NCBI GenBank assembly: GCA_037178855.1 | Contig: JASJZC010000004.1 | Location: 5,270,001-5,334,000 of the forward strand | Length of the DNA: 64,000 nt | DNA from: Oscheius sp. JU75 | Lineage: Eukaryota; Nematoda; Chromadorea; Rhabditida; Rhabditidae | Reading direction: 5' to 3' | Shown: positions 34,190-45,894 of the stretch, piece by piece | Numbering within the stretch: position 1 is the first letter of the stretch | How the letters are laid out: every line of letters starts with the position of its first letter | Notes under the pieces: generated by a model | Database searches by the model: none | What the model was told of the DNA's origin: nothing | The model's input: only the letters and a program-made list of their open reading frames with translations | Program-made: the position numbers and the translations under genes

Positions 34190-36417
34190 ATCGTCTTGAC
34201 AGGACTCTCTGCCCTTAAAAAAAATATATCGTCTTTTTCATCGATAGAGTTTCAAAATGACACCATATAATCCAGGAATTTCTTAGGTTTACGTGATTCT
34301 GGCATGTGTCACAGACACTGAACCGGGAGGAGCACCTATTGGACCCAAGAGTTTGTTTTTGGGTTTTGTGCAGTTCAGAAAAGATGTAGAGAAGATCAAC
34401 ATGTGCAACTTTCAAGTACGTACCTAAACTGAAAGATAGTATTTCAACAAGAACTGTGGTATTAATGGTTTGTGGAACGTGTCTAGCGAGAAGATCTTTC
34501 TCCCATGTTCAGTCTAATGTTCGTTTGTCTAGATTGTATCTGCTGGGACAGGTGCTCTTTCCAATCAGAGGGAGGGGAACAGGTGGGAATTGGAGTTGCG
34601 AACTGAAGAAGAGAGGTCGAGAGAGGGGGAGGAAGGAGAATTGTTGTTCCTATCGATACACAGAATCTATTGTTCGAGTAGGCGGACATACAGTTTAAAC
34701 GGCTTTTCTGGGGGAACGCTCGTTTGGCTCTTACAGGGAAGTAGTCTATTAAGAAATAAAGAAATAGCTAACAGAACAGTCACTTTTTGAACCACGACTG
34801 AGAAGTTCCAATTTGTGAAAGCAAAAGCTCTAAATCCGTGAAAAACTCACATATACTCGGCACCTTTGGTGTTATTTTGAAGATTGATGAATTACAAATG
34901 CGATAAAAAAAACTTTCCAGGAGAGAACGCTTTGTCCGAAGGAATTGAAATTTCGGTGCGGCGCCTAATCCGCGTGCTGCATTGAAATACTCGCTGTAGT
35001 CTACCTGTCTTGAGAACCACCCGTCTAGGCCAGTGTCTCGTCTATCCACGACTACGGTAGGATCTACCCAACGACAACTTACAGGTTAGTGGCGTTACCT
35101 TTTTGTCCGAAATTAAAGATATCAAGAGGAGGGCAGAAGAACCAGTAGTAGTACATTACACTGATGTTGATAATATGTATTGGTAAAAGAGAGCTGAGAT
35201 GGTTCAAAAGTATGCAGTAGGTTGAAAACAGTCTAACTGACTACCAGAGTTTCTTGAAGACATGTTTATCTTCAATGCGTTCCACCTAATACCTAATTTT
35301 CCTCAAAAGGAATGTACTGTACAGACTCTGTTGTACAGACTACGGAAGTAAGGCGCAAGTTTTTCGAAACAGAGATGGAAGTGTGTAAAGCATTGAGACA
35401 GGCGGATTAATTTGTTTTTGACGTGTTCCCATTCTCTCTCCCCAATGGCCGCATGTCTGCCCTTTTTTTCTGGTACTCAAAATGCTCGACTCTGACGCCA
35501 GAGTCGTACTGATAAATTCAGAGCTAAGTTGAAATGCAACAGTGTGCGACTGACGGAGGTAATCGGGGCTACTAAAATAGAATAATGAAGGGGACACTAG
35601 TCTCTCTCATAATTGGAATTATCCAGAAGACTGAAGTCATTCAGAAGATGGGGGTGGGGAGAGTCATTGCTTTTTTGGGAGTGGGAAAAGGTGGGATTAG
35701 GCGGAAATTAATAGAGGGCAAAATTATGAGCGGAGAGGGAGGATGACCCGACTGGACGAATGGATTAACGAGAGGGAATGCATCATTTATTGGTAGGAGA
35801 AGTTTGGAGGTGTGAGACAGAGAGACAGAGAGTGAGTCGAAGGTGTTCGCATCTGCAATCTTCGTGAGAAAGAGCAGAAAAGCGCGGGGTACAATCAGGT
35901 GTCCACCTGATAATCAAATTGTCGAGAAGTCAATTGACTCACTCTCACAGAGCGAAGAGTCGCGGCGCCACGTCATCTTTCGGGGGGAAAAAGAAGGACC
36001 TAATGAGATATCTCACAGCGTGGGAACGTGGAACACAGTTGGAAAACATGATGAGAAGTCTCAGGCAGAGCCTGTTGACTGGCCGGATGCAATCTGACGT
36101 CACCTCTTCCCCTCTCCTTTTTCTCCCACTTCTTTCCCGGAGTAATTCGGTTATCCCTTTGAGCATCCTCTCCAACCTCTTCTGAGTATCTGACCACGTT
36201 TATTTTATCTCTCGAGAGTTGTTTGAGGTATATAAAGCACACTGGATCACAGAAAAGTGAAAGAGACAAGGGAACACTGTTGATCGAAAGAAGCTCTACA
36301 CTCCCGACGCACTTTTCAGTCCGAAGACAAAATTTTGAACTTAGCCATGTTCTGCAAAGTTCAGGAAAATTGAGCCTTGCGTTAGAAAATGCGGAACATG
36401 ATGGATATAGGAAAGGC

Positions 36418-37290
36418 TTAGGTACACTTGGCATCAATATACTCCTGTGTGAGTTCTTCGATATCTCTGACCTCGAAATTCTTCGTCAGTTCGCACTCGT
36501 TGACCAGAGAATTACGACTGCCAGCGTAGAGCATCTGCAGGTCCGGGAGACAGCCTGAACAAAATTCTGTTCCATTAAAATCGGGAAAACTTTCAGCATC
36601 CCCTCCGACAACATTGGAGTTTCGGCGCGGCGCCTAAAGCTACAACTCTAGGCGCGTTTACTTGTAAACGTGTAGTTTCATGCGCCGCGTTGCACCCAAA
36701 CGTTGTTGCGAGTATAAAAACTCACAAAAGATATAGAGAAACAAAAATACAAACCTAAAGGCGAGTAGAAGATGAGACACATAGGAAAAGTCAGTCTGCC
36801 ATCGGGCATCTTTTTTGTGTAGGACAGCAGAATGTATCTGGGCTGTTGTTCTGGTAGTTCCTGACAGATTTCTTCCAGACTACAGTCGTCCATCTCCTCA
36901 TCAATCTTCAGCGTTTGAGCCTCTCTGTCTACTTTGACTGAAAAAAAGAAATCTTCGCCCGTATCTCTGGTTTTTCGGTTTTGGAACTCAAGAGCCTTGA
37001 CATGCCAGAGGATTACCCTTGACAGGACAAATCTTGTACCAATTCACTTTCGCCAAATTCGCTAGACGCTTCTTCTACTCTCTTCAACTCGGGTAGGCTA
37101 CAAAGTTAGTTTGCCTCTATCTCTCTGTCTCTCAGTGCCTCTTTTACTCACTAATAATGGCGTTCATGTTCTCCTTCTTCGAGAATCTAAATTCACGGAG
37201 GCGAGCCTTGAGATCATTCGGAATAGCACAGATTTGTAGATTGCTGCTCTGAAAAGAGATGCGTATCAAGTAATCGGACTGACTCACCAT
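36418..37290 (-). CDS. GMF: Glia maturation factor (ADF-homology protein)
   Basis: Exon 1 is only the ATG (37288-37290), followed by an intron. The protein then reads SSNLQICAIPNDLKARLREF, RFSKKENMNAII, DEEMDDCSLEEICQELPEQQ, PRYILLSYTKKMPDGRLTFP, CLIFYSPLGCLPDLQMLYAG, NECELTKNFEVRDIEELTQE and ends YIDAKCT. This follows human GMF residue by residue (PRFIVYSYK, YPLCFIFSSPVGC, MYAGSKN, LTKVFEIR). GMF has an ADF/cofilin fold but acts on the Arp2/3 complex, debranching actin filaments. It starts 160 bases downstream of the F-box gene on the same strand, with a TTTTCAG upstream of the leader, so it is probably the second gene of an operon. Confidence 0.94.
36620..36689. repeat. GC-rich palindromic repeat (family 2 copy) in a GMF intron
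   Basis: TTTCGGCGCGGCGCCTAAAG at the left is mirrored by TTTCATGCGCCGCG at the right. A central TTTACTTGTAAACG palindrome lies between. It sits inside an intron of GMF. Confidence 0.5.
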
Positions 37291-37449
37291 TTCTGTGCTG
37301 TTTACAAATAGAAATGGAGAACCTGAGGACCGAGAGTTTGTAAACTGAAAATAGGAATACAAAGATACTCAGAGTGGAGAACCGAGAAAATGTGGAAAGA
37401 CTAGGGAAAAATCTTTATGCACATTTCTCTTTGTACAGATATATCACAG

Positions 37450-40070
37450 TTATTGCTGGCTGGTCGAGGGATGTTGTCGTGTCCGTTTTTGGCGATGTGA
37501 GGGGATCATTAAATAGGAGACATGGGGCATTCGGTGTTGAGTCAAGTCTCCACCGTTCATGACCACCTCTGCTCGACCAGCACACATGGCAAAATCCTAA
37601 ATATGTCTGTCAGTCACTGTCACTCTCTTTCAACTTACATGGAAAGTCGGTGGGCAATGGTAGTGACTCTCTCCCTTCTCATACTTGATCTCTGTCAGCT
37701 TGTCCGGAGTCCAGTCGTCTCCCAACGGAATCAATGCAGAGTAAGACACCAAATGTGGTTGCTGCTTCAGTATGCCCACCGGAGGAGGAGGCAAACTTCT
37801 AACCGCATAGTTTATAGAGCCTTTCCGCGATTCTGGAAGCACCCTATAACTCTAAACTCTGCCAGACTCACTGTGTTGCCTTGCGTAGTAGCTGACATAA
37901 TGATCCACTGTCCGGTTGACTATTGACTGTAGCCATTGGATGTCCAGTTCTCCCAAGAAGTGCTCCCCAGTTCTGTCAATCCACACACTGACAGGGGGGC
38001 TGCCAACCAGGAATTGGTCCCTCTTGGCCTTTTCAAAGAATTGATAAAAATTAGCAATTTTGAGGTGGACTCCTTGAAGAGTGAAGACGAAGTCAATTGG
38101 TAGCTCTCTCTGAAACAGTGTGTGTTATGTCTCTCTGTCCAGTCACTTACCCCTTTCCCAGTTGAGTCAATTCCTCCCTGTATATCTCTGATCACAGCCA
38201 GAGCAAAGAATGCCGGAAGACCACATCGACCATCTACAAAAGTGTCGACATCCGACGGATTCAAGCCTGCCATTATGATATCTTCAACCCGGGGTCTCTG
38301 AAATCTTTTATTTCACGAGAAGACATAGAAGAACCCACATCTCTTTGGAAGTAACTGCTTGGCAGTCCGACAGTCACGAGACGTATGAAGTCCTTTCCTT
38401 CGAGAGCAACAACCTTGCTGAAGTTGCTGTTCCGATGCTTCGACGGTCCAACTTGTCGTTTCTGGCATTCGAACCACTTTCCGGAGGCGGGAATGACTCT
38501 CCAGGTCCAGCCCTTGCCTTCCGGATCATCCACATCGTAGGAGATCAGAACGCCGACGTTTCTTCGGGATGGAGGTCGTCCTTCTCCAAGAAGAAGCAAG
38601 TTTCCGGGTGTCAGTTTGATCAAAGAGGTCGATTCTTTGCCGTAGCTGAAAAAAAACAAGTTTGATCCCTCTCGAAATTTCGCAAATTCAAACTTTTCAC
38701 GGGATTTTTAATGTTATTTTGATCCTTTCGTTATAGGAGCATACAGATTAGTCTGACCGAAATAGAAATTAGTGCGGCGACTTAGACTTCTGACCCGGGG
38801 CGGTGGAACCTGGCGCTGACATGCGGCTCTGATAACTGACGTGAGATTGTAACTAAACTATAAACAAAAATGTCAGACCCACATAGGAAACTCTGTCGCA
38901 ACTCGCTCTGCCTGATGAATGACGAATTCCGTTGGGACACCTGGCAGTCTCGGGGTGAACCAGCGTAGTTTCTTCAGATCCAGGACCCTGAACATACATT
39001 TCACGAAAAACAGTCCAATACCCACCGGAAGGTTGTGTTCAGTGTGAAGTGATCCATAGTTCCCCCGTAAGCTATCAGTAGATCATCACAGACTACAGCA
39101 GAATGACCGAAGAGGGATGGTCCTTCGTTTATGGTCACGATCTAAATAGTATTTGTGATCGACATAGACATAGACAGTGACAGGTGATAGAGACCAACCT
39201 TCTTCCAAGCATGAGTCTTGGTATTGAACGTATGAACCTCATTGGTATTGGGGTTTGGTACCAGGCTCATACTGTGTCCCATATACACAGGACGACGACC
39301 GCCGTAGAGAAGCAGCTCGTCCTAAAGCGATCAGTTTAAAAAGATCGAAACATACGACTCACATTGTAGAGGACCATAGCAGCACCACATTTTGGGAGAG
39401 GATACGGAGTTGTGGTTACAAAAATCCTCGAGAGAGTCTTAGTAACCATGTCCAGTTTCCAGAGATCATTGAAACAGGCACTCTGTGCCTCGTCGTGACT
39501 TTCCTCATCAACATAGGGATCCTTGAAGTTTTTCCTATTGGGTAAGGCTCGTCCTCCGAAAATGTACATGGCGCCTTCGGCTTCGTGGTAGGTCATCGAA
39601 TGACTAACTCTCGGGGCCATTCGATCCTCTTCCTTCTGTTCTTCACAGAACCGGTGCCTGGTTTTGGGTAAGGTAACTCGAGAAAACGACCTACCATATG
39701 AAGTTTGAGCATTTTTTGATTCGATTCTCGAGAAGGATCTCTCCGTAACCGACCAGGTCATCATACCGGGCAGAGCGGACTGCTGCTTGGACGCTTTTCA
39801 GCTCGTCGTATCTGGAAGTTAGTATTTGGACCTGTCTTTCTATACTCTCGCGTCCCTTTGTCTAACTGCGCGCCATACTCGTCCTAACTCCGCTTTCCAT
39901 CCCCGTATCCCAAAAATCGATAACCCTATCGGAGTTCCATTCTCGACCGCGTACTACCTCAGGAAAAAGAAGATCTTCTGAGCCGCTGGAGCCGGAATCC
40001 GCTCAAAGTCCGAAATACTGCATACTCTTCGGCTCGGACCCGGCTGCTCGTCCTCTGCCTCTCCCTCCAT
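37450..40070 (-). CDS. FBXO42: FBXO42-like F-box and kelch-repeat protein
   Basis: Start MEGEAEDEQPGPSRRVCSIS, then an F-box-like helix FERIPAPAAQKIFFFLR (39960-40070). Kelch repeats follow: VSHSMTYHEAEGAMYIFGGR, ACFNDLWKLDMVTKTLSR, LPKCGAAMVLYN, DELLLYGGRRPVYMGHSMSL, GPSLFGHSAVVCDDLLIAYG and LLLLGEGRPPSRRNVGVL. The order matches FBXO42, an SCF ubiquitin-ligase substrate adaptor. At 38285-38325 a 41-base intron (GTGGGT to TTTCAG) can join SSYFQRD to RPRVEDIIMAGLNPSDV, giving a C-terminal region of about 250 residues that I do not recognise (CGLPAFFALAVIRDIQGG, VSYSALIPLGDDWTPDK, RMPHVSYLMIP) and a stop at 37450. Unspliced, the kelch protein stops at a TAA that overlaps an ATG opening the downstream frame. 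One fused gene is my preferred model. Confidence 0.74.
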
Positions 40071-40136
40071 GTCCTAAAGTCACATTCTATTTATTGTTCA
40101 AAGAAAAACGAAGAATTCGGATAAGAACAAGTCAAA

Positions 40137-43100
40137 ATGACTAAGAAGGTATGTTATTAACGTGTTTATAAAGGAAGAAACTGGCCGAGGGGGTCTCTTT
40201 AAAGGATGGTTGGTAATGGGGCAGGCGGGCGCGCTCGCCCTTTTTCAAATTGATTGTTTTTGCCTCACTTTCCGCGATTTTTTCTATCCGATCTGTTTAT
40301 TTTCCGTCAAAACATCTTAACTTTTCAGAAAATGTCAACCTGTGAGGGTCCACCCTTTCAATATGTTCCAGCCAAGGGCTCGGACTTCTGTCTCCTTCCC
40401 AATGCCAACTTCGATCGAAGTGTCTACGGACAATGCAGTTATGTGGCCAATAGAACCTTGCTAAGATGTCAGCAAATCAGGAGAAAAGACGAATTGGCTA
40501 AGAATGCTGGGCAGTGCGATCAGGTTTGAACTTTACTGGTTTTCGGAAATTATTCTCGGAATTCAGCACCTTGCGCTCCGAGCTGCCATCAAGGAACGCT
40601 TCCAAAGAGACACAGTAGTTCTGAAGAGCAACTGTCCACCGAAATCACCTCGGTCTAGGCGCTATACTCGACAGATCAAATCAAAAGATGTTGTCTTGTA
40701 AGTTTCGAAAAAATTTAGTTTGTTTAAAAAGTATGAAGAAAGCATCAAAGGTCAGACGATTAATAGTAGTGACAGAGTGACGAGAGTTGCATGTTGCTGC
40801 TAGAATTTTCCTTTATCTAGTTTCCCAATGACATCAAAAATAGTGTAGCCTTGTCAACTATGAATACTTTTGCCCAGCACTCGTTCTATAGTTCACCGAT
40901 AAGAGACTCACCGTTCTAGACTATCTAAAATAAGATTTAGGTAGAAAACACAAGATATGCGACAGAATTCTCTAGCTACGCGAAATTACCTCAAATAGAG
41001 GTGTCTGTTTCAGTACTACCAATCATTTAGAGGGCTCCCGCAAAAAGTATTTTCGGACAGCCAAACAGGTCATTGCGTGTCATATGAGTCATTCATGCTG
41101 AATAAGAAGAGAGAGAGAGAACAGAATGTAGTTGCTAAAAGCATTATTTTCTAGTGGTGTTACAGTTAGAGTGAGACATCGCGAGAGCTCAAACTTATTT
41201 GTTGCAACTGATATATTATCATATTTCAATATTCCTGCTTATTGGGAGATCACGAAACAGTTACCATATCTGTTCCTATTTTCAGCGACGAAGACCCAGC
41301 TCTTCTTCCCAACAGCAAGTGGATCAGTGAGTCCGTGGATAACGCCTACCGCAATGAAACCACCGAATGCTACCGATTCCAGTAGGCTGTTCTCCCTAAA
41401 TTATTTAAGAATGTAAGTTTAGAATTCCCACTACGAAGACAGAAAAGGAGCACTATCTCCATCAAATAATCTTGCTGAAGAAGGAAATAGATGCATTGAC
41501 GGTGGAAAAACGGAACATCGAGTCAAAAATCGGAGAGAAAAAGAGAAAGAGGAAGTATGACTGTGTGGAAGTGGTCAATTTGGGAGCTCCTGATGGACAG
41601 GAACCTGTAAAAAAGGCCAAGAAGATCTGTCTCCATGGTCATTCGGAAGAGGAGATCGTGCGTAAGACCATGGACGACATGGTGGAGAAGGTCTCCGGAG
41701 AAAAATCGAGTCAAACAATGGAAACGACAGGCTGTTCGAAGACGGTTCTTCCCGGAATTGACTACTGTATCAGACGTAAGTTCAGTCACTGTTTCGTCCT
41801 ACCTGTTCGCCTCAGTCATTGGGTGGCTGCTACTCGCCTGTAACTGGTAGACACATCCACTCAAGAATAAAAGACCAAGGGAGAGAAGGATAGCGCGACT
41901 GATACCTGTCCCACTACATACACGTTAAAGAGCTTCACTCGTTCCATCGGCTCCCTCCGGTAGCCGAAAACTCTGGAACAAGCAGTTTAGACTAGAAGAG
42001 ACATTGTCCGAGATTGACTAGAAGAAGGTCCAGGATCTTGTAGGGCAAAAGGACCCGTTGTCTACCCACCCCTTCCCACCTAGCCAAAAGAGAAAGAGCA
42101 GAATAGTAACCACGGTTTATTACAACAGAGTCTACCTAAGTGTCAAGATAAGATGTGGTCGCCAGTAGATCAATCTGGTAGTGGAGTAGAGCAAGTAGAT
42201 TCGACCAGAAGAGTCGCAGAAGAGCTCCACGTAGCCCACTGGCCTCCTCCAGAGTAGAGTTGGTGAACAAGAAAGTTAGAAAGGAAAGTAGTTGTCCAGA
42301 ATTGACTAGAAGGGAGGCAGAAGTCTTGAAGAGCAAGAGGACCCGTTGGAATACCAAAGACAAAGAACAAATACAAGGCAGCTAGCACTTTATTAGTGCT
42401 CTCGCTTGAAGCGTCCCCTCGAGTCGCGGAGACGTCCGGCACTGTCGCGGAATTCGTAGCTCCTACGGGACTGGGCGGCGACGGACTTCATTCCGGAGCG
42501 ACGACGACTGGTGGATCGGGATCGGCTTCCGCTGCGGCTGGCGCGGCTTCCGCGGCTAGCACGGCTGCGATTGGCACGGCTGCGATTGGCACGGCTGCGG
42601 CTGGCACGGCCGGCGGAGCGAGAACTGCGACGAGTGGCTGGCATCGTGACGAGATGTCCAATGAACTCTCTGGCCTTTTCGAGTTGCTTTTATAGTCTCT
42701 AGTTTGCCTAATTAGAGCTATTTTTGCAACAAAAGTTTGTTTGTTTGCAATAACTAGAAATGTTTCTTGATTGGGGACTAGGTTGACGGAACTTGACAAG
42801 GACTTCCAGTTCGAGCCTGTTCTGCGCTGCTCCTACTATTGAACTGTCTACCCATCTACTGTCTACCTATCTCTCTATCATTCTGTCCCGCCCCACAGCC
42901 CCAATGTGTTCTCTCTGTCCTAATATCTGCTTTTTCAGATGCCAGCTACTCCACAAAGAAGCCCTTGTTCAAAAAGTGCAAGGACTGTGACAGTTTCGTC
43001 ATCGACGATGTGGCCGAAGGAGCTGAAGGAGTCTGTCCCGTCCACAGTAGGCCAATTCCCTTTGCTCTAAACATTTAATCATCAGAACACAAGACTAGGC

Positions 43101-44891
43101 CCCAAAAGAAGCCAGTGGCTATGCCTCGCAAAGAGCTGGTAGACGACCAGTTCTCGGACGAAGAGTTCCAGAATAAGAGACGTCCACCGATCAGGAGCCA
43201 GGTTCAGTTCACGACCATGCCGCCAGGATCGAGGAGACCCTCTATGCAAATGTGAGTTGGTGGGAGAGCGACAGAGAGATAGAGACCGTGCCTCATCCTG
43301 TTCTTTCAGGCCCAAAGGACCTCACTTGGAATCGGCTCGCTGTCGTCCTTTCACACGCGACTTTTTCCCACTCAAGCCCAACACTGGTCGTCCTAATATC
43401 GGTTATAGTCAGCCTCCAAGAACGACCATTCAAATGCGTCCACCCGGTCAGGATCTGGCTACTGCTCGAATGGTCACCGTCCAGAGAAGTGCACCATTCA
43501 ATAGGCCGTATGTGGCTGCTGGTCCAGTCGATACAGTGTCCCCAACAGTCCAAAGAATCGCGACACAGGATCGGCAGAGAAATCGGCTTCAGCAAGAAGA
43601 GGACATGAAGGCAGCGGCCAGTATTGAGGATAATCACGAATCTGGAGGTGTTCCGAATCAGTACAGGGTCATCAGAACTCAGGGACCCATCCGACAGATT
43701 CCTAGACGTAGGTTGCGGGAGTGAGAAACAGTGACAGTGACAGTGACAGTTCATATTCAGTAAAACTCTTGTTTCCAGCCGGTATGCCTCCGAGCCAGTT
43801 CCGCCAAAGAGTCCCTTCTAATCTCGCTGTCAATCTGGCAACTCTTCCTGATGAGATGAAGAATCAGCCTCTTGGCTCGGTCCTGAGACAGGCTTTGACG
43901 AACCCCATGTCTACTACCGGCCCAACCTTCTCAGGGCAACCTCCTATGAGACACCGCCTCCCGGTACAGACTGCCATCCGCAAATCTGATGTAGACTATT
44001 CCTTGTCCGCCTGATAACTCTTTTTCAGACTCCGATCAGTAGCAGTGTCCTGACAGGCATTGTTAGAAATATGCCGGCTACGAATCCCTCTCAACGACAT
44101 CAAATCGCGAATGTTGAGGTTCCAGTGAGACGTCAGGCTATTCCACCGCACAGAATGCTTCAACGTCCTCCTGGAGCTTTTGTGACCAATAGTCTGATGA
44201 GAGGACCTCTGCCCCCACCCCCACCGCCAGCTGCTGCAGCTGCTGCTGTTGAGGTAAGTGGACTGTGAAACAGATACAGCAATACGCAGATACACAGAGA
44301 CAGATTTGACCTGAAGACTTGATTTACAGCCCCGAGTCATCCCTCTGGAGCGAAACGAGAGCGGAGAGCCCGAAGGGTCGGTTCCTGTCGCTCCCAAGCC
44401 GCAGCCGCTCTCTCAAGATTTTATCACTGAGTTGGTAGACGAGGGAAGGATCTCTGCCATACCGCCTCGTCTAACCCCGAACCCTCCAAAGGAGGAGGAA
44501 CAGGTTGAGATTGTTCGCAAAAAGACGCGCCCGTCTCTTCCACTACCCAAGGTTTGAAAAGTTTCCACTTCCCACCAGTTTTTCCTTGGTTCAGCTGCCG
44601 AATGTGCTGAACCGTTCAAGACACCGGCAGGTTCCTGAGCAGCACACTGTAACTTTTCATACTTTCCTACGAACTAGAGATTTTCAGGTTTCTCCTCAAA
44701 AGTCTCTTCCCTCGTCTTCTGTCAGTGACACAGAGCCAGTTGAGAGTCCGAGAAAGAAGGAGAGACCTCCTCCGAGACAGGGACAGAGACGCAGTTCGAG
44801 ACTGGACAAGTCTACTGATGGAACGTCTGGAGAGGTTACTGCGGATCCTTTGAGTCTCTTGGCCGATGTGGCAGCACGGGATCCGGAATAG
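40137..44891 (+). CDS. KANSL2: KANSL2-like subunit of an NSL/INO80-type chromatin complex
   Basis: Exon 1 encodes MTKK, spliced to KMSTCEGPPFQYVP; the second ATG at about 40332 is an alternative start. Two Cys/His modules typical of KANSL2/INO80D proteins are visible: QCSYVANRTLLRCQQ to HLALRAAIKERF (40430-40600) and GCSKTVLPGIDYCIRH to FKKCKDCDSF and CPVHKHK (41740-43050). A coiled coil LLKKEIDALTVEKRNIES lies between. The long C-terminal half is low-complexity and basic/proline-rich, including a PPPPPPPAAAAAAA stretch at about 44215-44250, and ends LLADVAARDPE. The exon pair CIR-H spans a 1.16 kb intron (41776-42938) that contains the antisense sperm chromatin-like copy 2. KANSL2 is a scaffold of the MOF acetyltransferase NSL complex; that role here is inferred. 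Confidence 0.78.
42393..42644 (-). CDS. Arg/Ser-rich protamine-like (SPCH-like) sperm chromatin protein, copy 2
   Basis: Intronless, about 83 residues: MPATRRSSRSAGRASRSRAN, a few diverged repeat units, then [20 protein letters not shown] and the tail [14 protein letters not shown], identical to copy 1. It is shorter because the 15-base repeat is not expanded. The TATA box, 5' flank and 3' flank (to about 42113 on the window) are shared with the copy at 25541. It lies antisense to KANSL2 within one intron. Both copies keep start, stop and reading frame, suggesting both are functional. Confidence 0.72.
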   Translation of the reverse strand: MPATRRSSRSAGRASRSRANRSRANRSRASRGSRASRSGSRSRSTSRRRSGMKSVAAQSRRSYEFRDSAGRLRDSRGRFKREH

Positions 44892-45573
44892 AATCCGGCG
44901 CTTACGAAATCGCATTCCTGATTATCGCCATTCCATATTGGAGTTGTGACCTTTGTTTGTAATAAAGCTTACGAACTAGCGACTTCTGCTAAGAAACGAG
45001 CAAGGAACAGAGCGGAACGTAACAAAACTTCTATTAATCTCCTTTGTGGCATGGTGACATTTATTGTGAAAAGGACAGTTTCTTATGTCACGGTAGCTAG
45101 ATTGGTGGGAAACATACGCAGAGGTGGGCGAGCAAAAGTAAGGAGAAGAACAGGAATCAAGATGCTTCTGGTAGACAAAACTTCGAATACAATGTTGCAA
45201 CTATTGGAAAGCAACAACAACTTTTGGCTACTTGACTTTTTGTTATGGTGAAGGTGAAGAGACAGCAAAATGGACAGCTAGCTCGCGAATCCGCTACTTG
45301 CAAGCGGTCCTGGACGTTTTTCTAGACTGTTGTCGTTGTTCTGGCTCTGTGGCAGTTGACTCTGTTACTCTTCCTAGCTACCTGTCAACCCGTCCCTGTC
45401 CCCCTTCTCACATCTCTAATCTTTGCTCAGGACATAAACTGCCCTTCTGACGGTATGTGAAGTCTAGAATAAGTACCTTATGACTGTTCGTAAGCACCTT
45501 CTCGTGACCAGGATTATTCAGATATGCCTAACAATCCCCACGTTTATTCTCTAATAGCAAGAGAAATCACTTT
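44892..45573. other. Convergent spacer between KANSL2 and a small secreted-peptide gene
   Basis: A plus-strand AATAAAG at about 44960 is the likely KANSL2 poly(A) signal. A minus-strand AATAAACG near 45546 suits the next gene. The plus-strand open frame in between has no splice or family support. Confidence 0.4.
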
Positions 45574-45894
45574 CTAGAACCGTGGAGGCCATTCATCTGC
45601 TCCGAAGACGAGTTCGCCAGCGAATCGTTTGATCATCGAGGGCGGTTGTTCTCCCTGAAAAAAAGGTTGATCAGATTAACCCACAACAGTGTTAAAAGCA
45701 CCGTAATTAGGTTAGGGACTACTTGGTGCAACTCTTAGTTTGAACTTTTGTTTGAAGATTCTGACAGAGATAGAAAGACTTACTTGAGTGTGCCAACGAT
45801 CTATCGGATTCGACAGCTTTGGAACCTTGAAGAAGACATATCTCGACTCTACCAGAAAACAGACGAGAACAAGCAAGAGTACCAGAAGTCGCAT
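45574..45894 (-). CDS. Small secreted peptide, possibly a neuropeptide-like precursor
   Basis: Two exons joined by a ~140-base intron give 63 residues. The first 17, MRLLVLLLVLVCFLVES, form a strong signal peptide. The mature part reads RYVFFKVPKLSNPIDRWHTQ, then GEQPPSMIKRFAGELVFG and ends DEWPPRF. A single dibasic KR could release a 16-residue C-terminal peptide ending PPRF, without a C-terminal glycine for amidation. TTTTCCAG lies two bases before the ATG, a likely trans-splice site, and AATAAA follows the stop. No cysteines are present. I do not recognise the family; a secreted antimicrobial or structural peptide is an alternative. Confidence 0.66.

Larger units (their letters stand above)
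32053..36417. other. Gene-poor, repeat-bearing interval
   Basis: About 4.4 kb without a gene I can support. It contains a hairpin repeat (33839-33884), GC-rich repeats (34149-34189 and 34950-34986) and degenerate GACAGAGA tracts (for example 35815-35832). One frame at about 32840-33060 looks mildly protein-like but has no start, splice or family support. The GMF 3' end is at its right edge. Confidence 0.4.
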
